DNA of 64,000 bases. Source: Phoma sp. XZ068. Its lineage: Eukaryota > Ascomycota > Dothideomycetes > Pleosporales > Didymellaceae. Numbering within the stretch: position 1 is the first letter of the stretch; every line of letters starts with the position of its first letter. The notes beneath the pieces are model-generated. The model saw nothing but the letters and a program-made list of their open reading frames with translations. It ran no database searches and was not told the DNA's origin. Shown here piece by piece: positions 22,604 through 32,556 of this stretch. The translations under genes were made by a program, and so were the position numbers. The stretch spans positions 186,001 through 250,000 of the forward strand of contig RBKR01000019.1 of assembly GCA_004835665.1 (NCBI GenBank), in the 5' to 3' direction.

Positions 22604-24102
22604 ATGCCTCTCCCCATGCCGGGCTCTCCAGCTGCCTCGTGGGCCGTCTATCGTGCCCGCCTGAAAGCTGTCTTTGACGGCGCTGACCCCAGGGTGTGTG
22701 CTGCATTTTGGTTGTTTGGTGAGTACTCGTTCTGGAGGGCTTCAGTAGGCCTCGACCCTCAACGCTTGAAGTGCTAGCCACCCCAAAATCCTCCAAGACT
22801 AACAACTCAGGCCTCATCAACAACGTCCTCTACGTCATCATCCTCTCCGCCGCCCTTGACCTCGTCGGCGCCGACGTCCCCAAAGGCGTAGTCCTCCTCT
22901 GCGACGTAATCCCCTCCTTCTTGACCAAGCTCTGCGCGCCCTACTTTATTCACAAGATCCCGTACAACGTGCGAATATGCATCTTCGTCGCCCTATCAGC
23001 AACCGGCATGCTCATCATCGCCGCTACACCAGCACTGCAGGATTCTAGGACCATTGCTATAAAGATGTGTGGTGTCATGTTGGCAAGCCTGAGCAGCGGA
23101 GGTGGTGAGCTCAGCTTCCTGGGGCTGACGCACTACTACGGCCACTTTGCTCTTGCAGCGTGGGGCTCTGGTACAGGCGGTGCTGGCTTGATTGGCGCGG
23201 GAGCATACGCCCTGGCAACGAACACCCTGCACATCACCCCTCGCACGAGCCTGCTGGCCTTTTCGTTCCTGCCTCTGATCATGCTGGCGAGCTTCTATTT
23301 CGTGCTACCCCACGGCCCGCTCACAGCTGGATCGATCAAGAGCCACGACTACGATGCTATAGATAGCGACGATCAGCACGATGAAGACGAGACAATGCAG
23401 AACGGGAGGGAGCACGACGGGCTGCTATCATCGTCAGTCCACTCAGCGTCTGGGCGAAGCTTTGCCTCTGTCAAAGACGATGGCATCACTGGAGCTCTAA
23501 AGAGCTTCAAGGCCAACCTGAACCGCGCTCGTGGACTGTTCTTTCCATAGTAAGTTCTCCCTGCCTTACGTAGATCTGTGCTAACAAGCTGTAGCATGCT
23601 ACCATTACTCCTCGTCTACATCGCCGAATACACGATAAACCAAGGCGTAGCTCCCACCCTCCTCTTCCCACTGCGCGATTCTCCCTTCACCGAATACCGC
23701 TCCTTTTACAGCACCTATGCCGTCATCTACCAAGTTGGCGTTTTTATATCGCGGTCGTCGACGCCATTCATACGCGTTCACCATCTATACCTACCTTCAT
23801 TTCTTCAGGTTGCCAATCTGGCCCTTCTCACGTTACACGCCATGTTCGACTTCATCCCTAGTTACTACATTGTGTGTGTTGTCATATTCTGGGAGGGTCT
23901 GCTTGGCGGACTTGTATACGTGAGTACATTTGCAGAGATTACAGACAACGTGAAGAAGGAGGACCGAGAGTTTAGTTTGGGAGCGACAAGCGTAAGTGAC
24001 TCGGGTGGAATCTGTATAGCGGGGTTTGTGAGCATGGGCGTTGAGGTTGGACTGTGCAAGTGGCAGGTTGACCACGGGCGGAATTTCTGCAAGTTGACGT
24101 AG
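22604..24102 (+). CDS. BTN1: CLN3/Battenin family vacuolar membrane protein
   Basis: The homologue of human CLN3 (Batten disease), an MFS-related multi-pass protein of the lysosome/vacuole; yeast Btn1 affects vacuolar pH and amino acid balance. Three exons (22604-22718, 22811-23549, 23595-24102) give 453 residues. Family blocks are clear: FWLFGLINNVLYVIILSAA in the first membrane segment, LCDVIPSFLTKLCAPYF, and SSGGGELSFLGLTHYYG. Later comes YIAEYTINQGVAPTLLFP after the second intron. A hydrophilic acidic loop (about residues 215-275) separates the two halves, as in other fungal members. Both introns interrupt codons and rejoin exactly in frame. The N-terminus starts at the first ATG of exon 1. 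Confidence 0.95.
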
Positions 24103-24485
24103 AGAATCACTTGCAGTAACAAATGAATGAATACATAATTTCAAAGATTACTGTAACATGCCATGCAGTTTTGACTGTGTTGTTGTGGCTGTCAAATTGC
24201 GCAATCTGTACCTGCGGTGTCCAGAAACTAATTTACAGGATCACAATGAGACACCACCCCCTGCTCCTACAATTGGAATCAACTCATAAGCTGTCGGTAT
24301 CAGAAATTGTATGTTTTCAAGTCTTCATGTTGAAGCAACCCAGCGGTCAAAGCTCGGGCCACCCCTGATCCCTTGATTCGGTTTAGACCGGAATGCCGAG
24401 CGAGCAGAATCTCGACATCGCAACCGCAACGCCCAAAGCCCTCCGAAGCTCGCCCATCCCGCAATCCATCTCCTCTCCACCCGCC
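24103..24485. other. Intergenic region, nothing recognised
   Basis: About 380 bp between two plus-strand genes; it should hold the ATP5 promoter. The ATP5 reading frame is open upstream to an ATG at 24393, but the residues before MSAARAFSTALRAG do not look like a mitochondrial presequence. Confidence 0.5.
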
Positions 24486-25349
24486 ATGTCTGCCGCACGA
24501 GCTTTCAGCACCGCTCTCCGAGCTGGTGTCCCCCGCGCCCCCATTGCCGCCCGCTTCGCCCGTGGTTACGCTGCCGCCGCGCCCAGCAGCGCAGCCAACA
24601 AGCCTCCGGTTGCCCTCTTCGGTGTTGATGGAACATACGCCAGCGCTTTGGTACGATTCTCACAATCCCAATTGGTCTGGGTCAGATGACGTAGGGATGG
24701 AACGGGACCGCAATGGCTGGGAACAAGCACAGAGATGATTCGAGAGAACTGGGCTAACAGCTCTGCGTCCAACAGTACACTGCTTCCGCCAAGACCAGCA
24801 CCCTCGACAGCACCGCAAAGTCGCTCGAGCAGCTCTCCGCCGTCTTCAAGCGTGATGCCAAGCTCGGCCAGATCCTCCGCGCACCCACCCTCTCCGTCTC
24901 CGACAAGCAGCAGATCATCCAGGAGCTCGAGAAGCACATCGGCCAGGACAAGGATGGCATCGTCAAGAACTTCCTCGACACACTCGCCCAGAACAACCGA
25001 TTGGGCGTGCTAGAGGGTGTTGTAAACAACTTCAGCATCCTGATGGGTGCGCACCGCGGCGAGATTGAGCTCGTTGTTACCAGCGCTGCTGTACGTTGAA
25101 GACGAAGGAAGAACGAAAGACTGAATATCTGACAATCAACAGCCCCTCGACAACAAGACCCTCTCCCGCCTCGAAGCCGCCGTCAGCAAGTCGCAGTACG
25201 TTGGCCAGGGCCAGAAGCTCAAGGTTGTCCCCAAGGTCAACCCCGAGATCCGTGGTGGACTCGTTGTTGAGATCGGCGACCGCACCATCGACCTGTCCGT
25301 CTCCTCCAAGATGGCCAAGATGAACAAGCTCCTCAAGGACACTTTGTAA
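24486..25349 (+). CDS. ATP5: ATP synthase subunit 5 (OSCP), mitochondrial
   Basis: The oligomycin-sensitivity-conferring protein, a peripheral-stalk subunit that connects F1 to Fo. Three exons (24486-24650, 24776-25090, 25143-25349) give 228 residues. The N-terminus MSAARAFSTALRAGVPRAP with following RFARGYAAAAP is a typical matrix presequence with a cleavable RGY site. The mature part carries the OSCP/delta signature: GTYASALYTAS, LAQNNRLGVLEGVVNNF, and the C-terminal PEIRGGLVVEIGDRTIDLSV. All junctions are in frame. The first intron (125 bp) lies directly after the presequence and first helix. A longer start at 24393 is possible but unlikely. Confidence 0.96.
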
Positions 25350-25872
25350 ATATAGCAATCTGATATACCGAGCGGATAACATTCAGCGAAGAGCGTGGAT
25401 GTGGTAGGATTGTGTACTCTAGACGATTCGTGAAGAGAATTTAGTTGGTGTTCATCTACAAGACGTGCGAAATGCTGTGGACGTGTTCCAGGGCGCCCGT
25501 GTCTACCGCTCACAGTCGCAGCTCACAACTCCTCATTTCACATTAGTACCAGCATTTAGAGGCGATTCGCGCCAAACTCGCGCATTGAGCGCGTCCATCC
25601 ATCGTTCAACCCCTCGTAGCCTACCAACCCCGCAATAGCAGGCTCCACTCTCCTTCACCTCACCATGGCTCGAGCTTGTTCGACGGTGAGCGTGGATATG
25701 AGTCTGGCGACACCTTACCTAGCGCAGAATACTGACTAGGCTTCACCCTCACCTTTCACGATATACCAACAGTCGATCTCGCTCGCTCGCCCTTGTATCA
25801 ACTTCCTCGGCTTCCCAGCTCCACCTACAGACACGGCTTAACGTATCCAGTCCAGCGCTCGAACTACTCAGA
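25350..25872. other. Intergenic region, nothing recognised
   Basis: About 520 bp with the OSCP 3' flank and the promoter of the next gene. No repeat or RNA gene seen. Confidence 0.5.
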
Positions 25873-27066
25873 ATGGAGCTCTCAACACCCCGACCGTCGA
25901 CGCCTCCATGCTCTGGTCTGGCGACCCCTCCATTTACTGGTGGCTTTGACCGAGCTCCATTTGCCCGACCAGAAGAACCTACCCGCGACAAAAGACGTCA
26001 GAACAAGAGCAAGGAAGGAGAGTCCTTGTTTGAGTTCTTTCAAGGCTATGCGGAGACCTGTGATGTCGAAGAAGCCCACGGTAGCGTCACCAGCCCAGTG
26101 GTATTAGACAACATCTCGACTTCTTCGGAGGGAGCGTGCTCAACTTCAGCAGCAACTCCTGAAGCAGCGACTCTCGACAGGTCCAACTCTCCGATTACTC
26201 CGACTGTAACTTCCCTCGCTGCCTCTTCGAATAAACCATTCCCATTCCTGAAGTTACCGCTCCTCATCCGCAAGAACATCTACAAACACCTTCTGGTAAT
26301 CCCAGCCCTCATCTGCACCCGCCAAAACCACACCGTCTTCCACTCCGACCACAAATCCTACCTCTACACCGAGCCCCGCGCCCTCCTCCCAGGCATATCC
26401 TACGCCCTCGCCCAACCCACCGTCTCCGGTCCCAAAACCCGCTTCTCCCGTTTCCCTCACACAAACATCAACATCCTGCGCACCAGCCGGGAAATCTTCA
26501 CCGAAGCGCGGGTAGTCATGTACACGCTGAACACCTTCGAAATCGTAAAGCCTTGCGAAGAATTAACGCCGCAGCCAGACTACAGCATTCCGCTTTTCCC
26601 GTCTGGATATCAGCGGCTCGTGACGAAGCTGAGTATTCGCATCCGAACGTTCTATGGCTTGGAGTGGTTGCTGAGCGGTGGGTATAATGTGGTGAAGAAG
26701 TATTATCGCGGGCTTGTTGCTATCACGCTTGTTCTTGAGTTGGATGGTGCTGCGAAGGGCGTGGGAAGGAGGTGTGGGAGGAAGGGGGGTGAGAAGTGGG
26801 TGGAGTATATCGTGCGTCTTCGCGATCTTTTGGCTGGGGAGTTGTTTGCGAAGATGAAGTCGGATACGGGTAAGGCTAAGATCCCGGCTTGGATTAATCT
26901 GCGGGTGCTGTTTGCCGGGGAGGCGTATGTTGGTAGCGCTCAGGCTGGTGCCAGTAGTGCTGGCATTGCAGTGACAGGTAGTGTGGAGAATGAGCGGGCT
27001 AAGAGGGACGAGCTGAGAAGGGCTCTTTTGGAGACGTTTGAGCTTTTCAAGAAGGGCGGGAAGTAA
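25873..27066 (+). CDS. Fungal protein with F-box/2EXR-like core, function unknown
   Basis: A single-exon 397-residue protein. After a low-complexity N-terminus (about 120 residues rich in Ser, Thr and Pro) comes FPFLKLPLLIRKNIYKHLL, which has the Leu-Pro...Ile-Arg-x-x-Ile-Tyr pattern of fungal F-box-like and 2EXR domains. This is followed at about residue 200 by INILRTSREIFTEARVVMYT, the second block usual in these proteins (ancestral residues return to the parent structure). Such proteins may act as adaptors for ubiquitin ligases, but for this one that is inference. The C-terminal third is basic with a helix ending LLETFELFKKGGK. The family is large and poorly characterised in ascomycetes, so no function is assigned. 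Confidence 0.72.
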   Translation: MELSTPRPSTPPCSGLATPPFTGGFDRAPFARPEEPTRDKRRQNKSKEGESLFEFFQGYAETCDVEEAHGSVTSPVVLDNISTSSEGACSTSAATPEAATLDRSNSPITPTVTSLAASSNKPFPFLKLPLLIRKNIYKHLLVIPALICTRQNHTVFHSDHKSYLYTEPRALLPGISYALAQPTVSGPKTRFSRFPHTNINILRTSREIFTEARVVMYTLNTFEIVKPCEELTPQPDYSIPLFPSGYQRLVTKLSIRIRTFYGLEWLLSGGYNVVKKYYRGLVAITLVLELDGAAKGVGRRCGRKGGEKWVEYIVRLRDLLAGELFAKMKSDTGKAKIPAWINLRVLFAGEAYVGSAQAGASSAGIAVTGSVENERAKRDELRRALLETFELFKKGGK

Positions 27067-27812
27067 GTTGCAGTCTTTTCAGGGCTTTCCCTCATGGCAA
27101 ACCATCACAACGACGACCGATACACACCACCCACTTTACGATATCATGCCGTCTCCATCCTTCGTTTTGCTAGGATGCATGCCATATCGTACCTTGGGAG
27201 ACTGCCACAACTCAAGCATCGGTAGTCAGTGCTCATCACTTGCGCACACCTCCACCGACACCCTGGAAGCACTACACTGGAGACAGTTTTGAATGCCAAC
27301 ATGTTGGCCGGATTGGATATCATGAGCGCAACATACTGCACAATTTTGAACAGCAAGTATCATAGCCTTAATATAGCAGACTCTATAGGTGCAGAATACA
27401 TGGTTTTCGCTGCTGGGTTTCAAGACGACTTGTGTACTGTGTTAAGCGTGACGCACGCGGGTTGGTGTAGAGTAATGGGCTGCGAAATGTTGTTTCTTAC
27501 TTACTTATTCCTCGCTCCTGATATGTACCCACTGACTCTTCCAGCTATCAGCAGACCCTTGCCGCGGCAATCCGTTAGAGCCTACTGTACCTAACTCGTC
27601 CAACGTTGAGGTACAATCGATGCAACACTAGAACCTTCGAACACTAGACGGGCATAGGAACTCAGTGCGCAGTTACGGAAGCTTTCGGCTTTGTTCACGG
27701 ACTGCTCCGTTAGTTTATTCTGGCGAGAAGAGTGAGGTGTGATTCAGCCAATGCAAGACGAGACGAGGTCATTCATCAGTCATGATTTGAAGCTACATAA
27801 GAGTAACATCGC
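27067..27812. other. Convergent intergenic region, nothing recognised
   Basis: About 750 bp between two convergent genes; both 3' ends lie here. No repeat, RNA gene or convincing ORF. Confidence 0.5.
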
Positions 27813-28970
27813 TCAACCATCGCGAACAGTTACGCTCTCGACAGCCTCTGCAACCTTCTCTACGACACCGTTACCATTCTGCTTCGCGCCTTCCCTCTTC
27901 TCCAACTCTTTCCGCACACCCGGCAGGATATACCGTCCGTAGTCGATAGCATCGTTGAGGTTATCGTACCCGCGGATGGAGATAAGTTCGCACCCAAGAT
28001 CGACGTAGTCAAGGATAGAATCAATGACAGTCTGATAACTTCCCACCAGCGCCGTCGACGCACCCCTCGCATTCGTCGCCGTAACAGTAGGATACCACAG
28101 CGCGCGATCCTGCACCTCGCCCTTCTTCGCAATATCCAGCAGCCTTTGACTCCCGACATTCTGCGGCGCAGGCGCATTCGCAGGAACCTTGCCCAGCCCC
28201 GCAACCCGATGCGTCTGCAGCGCGTCCAGCGTCTTATGCGCCTTCTGCCACGCCAGCTCCTCCGTCTCCGCGACAATCGGCCGGAACGTAACCCATATGC
28301 GCGGCCTGTCGGTTCTCCCCGCCTTCTCAGCCTCCGCGTAGATGCGGTCAATCTGCTGCTTTGTCTCCTTCAGCGGCTCGCCCCACAGCCCGAAGATGTC
28401 AGCCAGCGAGCCGCCAATGCGGTACGCTTCGTCGCTGCTGCCGCCGACGGAGATGGGGATGCTGGTTCCATTGACGGGACGCACGCGGTTGCTGAATTGC
28501 TTGAATTGGTAGTATTTGCCCTCCCAGTCGAAGGGCTCGGGGGACGCCCATGCGCGCTTGAGGATCTTGATGTATTCTTCCAGACGGGCGTAGCGCTCGT
28601 CTTTGGGCAGGAAGTCGCCTTCCTTGGCCTGCTCTGCGTCGCTGCCGCCGGCGATGAAGTGCACGACTGCGCGGCCTTTGGAGAGCTGGTCAAGTGTAGC
28701 GAGCGACTTTGCGGCTACGGTTGGGTAGACTGTGTTGGGGCGGAGAGCAATGATGACCTTGAGGTTCTTGGTGTGAGAGGCGATTGTGGCGCCCGTGGTG
28801 AATGGATCAAAGTAGGAAGAGTCATAGGGCTGGAGAGTGTAGTTATAGCCATAGTCATCCAAGTTCTGCGAATATCTCCTCAGGAAGTCTGGGTCGATGG
28901 ATGCACCGGGGATAGGCTCCAGCTCGGTAGAAGCGTTAGGAAACGCCAAAGAAATGAATTCTGTAGGCAT
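27813..28970 (-). CDS. Luciferase-like FMN-dependent monooxygenase (alkanesulfonate monooxygenase type)
   Basis: A single-exon protein of 385 residues of the bacterial luciferase-like (LLM) flavin-dependent class, closest in pattern to SsuD-type alkanesulfonate monooxygenases. These use reduced FMN and oxygen, for example to release sulfite from sulfonates. Visible blocks: ASHTKNLKVIIALRPNTVYP, TLDQLSKGRAVVHFIAGG, a RYARLEEYIKILKRAW helix and PISVGGSSDEAYRIGG. The tail after residue 365 is charged and non-conserved. In fungi such genes often support use of alternative sulfur sources and are sometimes of bacterial ancestry; neither can be decided here. The absence of introns is compatible with acquisition but does not prove it. 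Confidence 0.9.
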   Translation of the reverse strand: MPTEFISLAFPNASTELEPIPGASIDPDFLRRYSQNLDDYGYNYTLQPYDSSYFDPFTTGATIASHTKNLKVIIALRPNTVYPTVAAKSLATLDQLSKGRAVVHFIAGGSDAEQAKEGDFLPKDERYARLEEYIKILKRAWASPEPFDWEGKYYQFKQFSNRVRPVNGTSIPISVGGSSDEAYRIGGSLADIFGLWGEPLKETKQQIDRIYAEAEKAGRTDRPRIWVTFRPIVAETEELAWQKAHKTLDALQTHRVAGLGKVPANAPAPQNVGSQRLLDIAKKGEVQDRALWYPTVTATNARGASTALVGSYQTVIDSILDYVDLGCELISIRGYDNLNDAIDYGRYILPGVRKELEKREGAKQNGNGVVEKVAEAVESVTVRDG

Positions 28971-29608
28971 ATTTGCGGTTGTGATTTGCAGTGCTTCGAA
29001 GCTTGACAGTCCCGAAATGCGTTGTCATGGTTGCCAATGTTGCTTCTCTTTATACTGTTCTCGTTGCGAGTTCAAGATGTCGACAACTACACGCTCGAGC
29101 ACGTCAACCTTCAGTGGGCCATTGAACATGGTTGCGACCGAAGTCGCTCCAATCGGCTCATGACGTGCTGACGAATGTTTCTAGTCTACCCCTCCTGTTG
29201 GAGATAGCTGCGGCAATCGTCCATATGTCAGGCCAGCTTATCTGATGAACGTGAGGGAGGCGCTCGGTGAAGGTAGGTAGGTGGGTCGCCGGCGGTGTTC
29301 GGTGTTCACTAGCGCAGTAAATCCCTGCAATTTCGCACGATGGAAGACTGAATTACACAGGCGTTTTAGCAGGAAATTATAGCATGTAGAAACCTTTAAG
29401 TCAATGGTGATTGCAAATGCCAGTAGCGTAAGAAGGAAAAAAAATGACCACGTAACGTTGAAATCGAGATTCATAGACTCGTGGTATCTAGAGAAGTGGC
29501 ATTATCATGCCTTATTCATTCGAAGTCCTGCGTTTGTGCAGACCAGATACATGACTAAACACCTTTTGTGACCTGACCAATGCACCGAAGAATCCCCAAA
29601 CACGACCC
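28971..29608. other. Intergenic region, nothing recognised
   Basis: About 640 bp carrying the promoter of the monooxygenase and the 3' flank of RPS8. Short ORFs only. Confidence 0.5.
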
Positions 29609-30330
29609 TTACTTCCTGAGGAGACGCTGGTAGAAAGCGAGCTCCTCGCCCTCGAGGACGTAACCGTCGCAGCGGCCGGACTGGCCGGGGCGGGAAGAGA
29701 CGACAGCGTACAGACGACCAGCCTCGAACTGCTTCTCGACGGCGGAGTCGACCTTGCCGGAGGCGGAGAGACGCTCAGACTGCTTCTTGGCGACGGAGTT
29801 GGACTTCTTGATGTCCTCGGCCTTCTCGCCAGACTTGGCCTGCCTTCTGCGGCCAAGAGACTGGCCGTAGTGGGCCTCGTACCACTGCCTGAAGGGAGCG
29901 GCATCGATCTGGACAACGGCGGAGCGGGTCAGGGTGTTGGTACGGACGAGCTCGTTGTTGGAAGGGTGGTAGACGACACCGATGACACGGGTCTTCTTGG
30001 CGATGCCCTCGGAACCCCAGGAGAAGTTACCGGCATCGAGACGGAGGGCGCGGAACTTGCGGTTGCCGCCACGGGTGCGGACGAGGTGGACACGCTTAGC
30101 GCCAATACGGGTGTTGGCAGGCTGGCGGCCCTTCTCGAAAGCCCTGAAGTCATGTTAGAAACATGACTTGAGATGCGATCGGTTTATGCAAGAAGCTTGC
30201 TTACCTCTTCTTGCGGTAGTATGCGCGCTTCGCACCGGAAGCGGAGCGCTTGTGGCGAGAGTCGCGAGAGATACTGCGAGGTGTTAGCCGTGGTGGACGG
30301 TGAAGCAGGTTGCGTGTATAGATACCCCAT
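29609..30330 (-). CDS. RPS8: 40S ribosomal protein S8 (eS8)
   Basis: A structural protein of the small ribosomal subunit. Three exons (30326-30330, 30205-30273, 29609-30143) give 202 residues, the normal length. The first coding exon is only ATGGG; splicing over 30274-30325 completes MGISRDSRHKRSASGAKR, the invariant eS8 N-terminus. The second junction rebuilds YYRKKRAFEKGRQPANTRIG. The C-terminal SGRCDGYVLEGEELAFY is also family-typical. Codon use is strongly C-ending, as expected for a highly expressed gene. Intron 2 (30144-30204) holds two inverted repeats, described separately. A longer ORF in another frame over exon 3 is a shadow. Confidence 0.97.
30147..30169 (-). promoter_or_regulatory. 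Perfect hairpin over the branch site of RPS8 intron 2
   Basis: A 10-bp perfect inverted repeat (AAGTCATGTT / AACATGACTT) with a 3-nt loop. On the transcript it sits immediately before the CAG acceptor, and the only good CTAAC branch site straddles its loop and 3' arm. A second small stem (GCAAG-CTT-CTTGC) follows the GTAAGC donor in the same 61-nt intron. Confidence 0.7.
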
Positions 30331-30863
30331 GTTTGCAGATTACAGAAGACTGCTGTGCACAATCTGTTAGCCGTTGTCCTTCCAATGTCAAGCGTTCCAG
30401 TGCCGCAGCAATTGCCTCGAGACCGCTGTTGCACACATCGTCCCTTCCATGTCCACCCCGCTGAGAAACGTATGAAGCTGTGACGATTTATGGCATCGCG
30501 TGCGCCGGTACGTTGCTGAGCGGTGTGCAGGTCGGGAGTGTGTTCGCAGGATGGTCTCGATGTCGCAATGCGGGCCGGCTCTGGTATCTCGTGGGTTCGA
30601 TGGCGTGGAGCGTACCTTTTTGTCTGCGGGTTAGTCGATCGGAGTCCTTGTCGAGAGAAGTCGAAGATTGGAAAATGGGAAAATGCCCAGTGGGTAGTAG
30701 GCCTCGCTTACGACAATGGGCTCGAATAGTATTAGCGCAACATCGACTCCACTTAGTCCACTCTATCGTTGCACGTGACTAAACAATCATGAGCTCTCAA
30801 AACGACCTGCACCACGGCACCGGTCGCAGCTAATAGATATTATCTTTACATAACTATACATGC
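30331..30863. other. Intergenic region (RPS8 promoter), nothing recognised
   Basis: About 530 bp upstream of RPS8 and downstream of the PHD gene. Any non-coding 5' exon of RPS8 would lie here. No motif could be assigned. Confidence 0.45.
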
Positions 30864-32470
30864 TCATTCTCCGTTGCCCCCGTCTTCAGACTCCGAGTCA
30901 TCGCTGTCAGTCTCTGCTCCATCTGTCTCGTCACTGTTGCTGTAATCTTCTGCGTCAATGTCCTCCTCGTCACTCATGACAAGAACATCTCCGTCACTAT
31001 CTTCTCCACTCTCTTCATGACTCTCAGTCCCTTCATCTCCCTCATGTTCCCCGTCAAGCTCATCAGACTCATCGCTCTCCATATCCTCATCTGTACATCG
31101 TTGACAGGTCCAGCCCTCGTCATCCTTAGGAACCCGCGGAAGCTTCGAGCACACGAGATGGTACCATTGTTGACATGTGTCGCACTGGATCATGGTTGGG
31201 TCGAATTCGTCAGGCTTGCCGCAGGGGCACCGTTCGAGATCAGACTCTGTATGCCGTTGTGCTTGTCCATCACACTTCTTCTCAGGCCGGCCGAGCTCTT
31301 TCCAAACATCTGATCCGAATCCACACCAGTTTTCCGAAATGTTGTGTCGGTGTGCCTGCAGAGCGTCAGCCCAGACTTTCCGAACGTGGCGCCCAGCTTT
31401 CCAGACACCCTCAAGCGCCAGTGCGTGTGCTGTGCTACCATGCTCTTCGTCAACAGGGCCCAAGCCAGAGACCATGAAGCGACTTCCGATGTCCTCCGTC
31501 AACGTCTCATACAGTATTGACCAGCTGGTGATATTTGTGTCATGAAGGAAAGTGACTACGTTCTCTGACGCATTCTCTTCATCGTGTTTCTGAGGAATCT
31601 TAACGCGCGCTCCTGGAGTAGCTGCTTCTAGATTAAGGTGTGATTCCGAAAGAGAAGGTTCTGGGGATGACTTACCGGGCGGCAACTTGGTACGTATGTC
31701 TGTTGTGAGTGCACAGCGCACCTCTGGCAGGCTGACATGATGTGGTCAGCAATATGTATGTCTAAAAAGCCAGAAGCATATAGCTTACCTCGAATCGTAG
31801 GCGATCACAATACTCGATTGATCCCCTGCCTCAAGGACCCATGAATCCGCTCGTGGTCCAAGAACGCGGATGAGCAAGCATGGCGCATTGACCGGAGGCA
31901 TCTGGTAGCCCCCCCAACTGCAAGACCACTTCTCGAACCCAGAAGAGTTATCCCACATATCTTTGTCCTTTGCTGTCCAATGGTGGGGCACAAACACAAG
32001 GTCTGGAGCGGCTGCATTTAGATGATCGACAGCGAAAGCATACCATCTTCCGCTGCAAGCCTACAGCCATCATATCAGTAAATGCGTTGATTGGAAGAGG
32101 GCCAAGAAAGCAAACCTGCCGAGCCCTTCCATTGAAATAATGTGCAAGCTGGTTAATAGGGTGGCGGAAGAAACTACCTCCATCGTTGCTGAAGTGCACC
32201 CCGTCTTCGATAAGGGTTGGTAAATATTCCCATCCCACGGTTGCCTGTGATGCCGGCGCTAGGAACCAATCCATTTGAGTGTGGAAATTGGAGCAGAGTT
32301 GGGTGTGGGTAACAAGTGATAGCTCGGGACGAGGCGGACTCACTTACTAGAGGATCTTGTCTGAAGTGAAAGCCCCTGATCTGTTTGCGCCAGGCAAACG
32401 CACAACAAGCACATGATGCGCTCATACCATCCTGTGAGCTACCTCCGCCTTTCCCCTCCAGAACAAGCAT
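30864..32470 (-). CDS. PHD-finger protein with fungal N-terminal domain
   Basis: Four exons (32348-32470, 32116-32244, 31789-32060, 30864-31731) give 463 residues. The C-terminal third holds one PHD finger, CPCGKPDEFDPTMIQC followed by CDTCQQWYHLVC and WTCQRC. This gives the C4-H-C3 ligand set that usually reads histone H3 tails. An Asp/Glu/Ser-rich acidic tail of about 65 residues follows. The first 200 residues contain ordered blocks (GWEYLPTLIEDGVHFSNDGG, WYAFAVDHLNAAAPDLVFVP, GFEKWSCSWGGYQMPPVNAP) that I cannot assign. Exon 4 contains a possible further 63-nt intron (31613-31675), open in frame, so two isoforms are conceivable. The start could also be the ATG at 32425. Only 86 bp separate it from the divergent neighbour. 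A chromatin role is inferred from the PHD finger alone. Confidence 0.8.
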
Positions 32471-32556
32471 CGTCCACTTACTTCGTTCTACTCCTGCTCC
32501 TTTACATATCGCGGCTGCGACGCGCTCGCGCCTTCGTCCATTGCAGGTCCGCCAGG
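32471..32556. promoter_or_regulatory. Very short bidirectional promoter
   Basis: Only 86 bp lie between the ATG of the PHD gene and the chosen ATG of the divergent neighbour. Transcription start sites must overlap or lie inside the neighbouring 5' regions, suggesting shared control. If the alternative start of the PHD gene (32425) is used, the gap is 131 bp. Confidence 0.45.
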
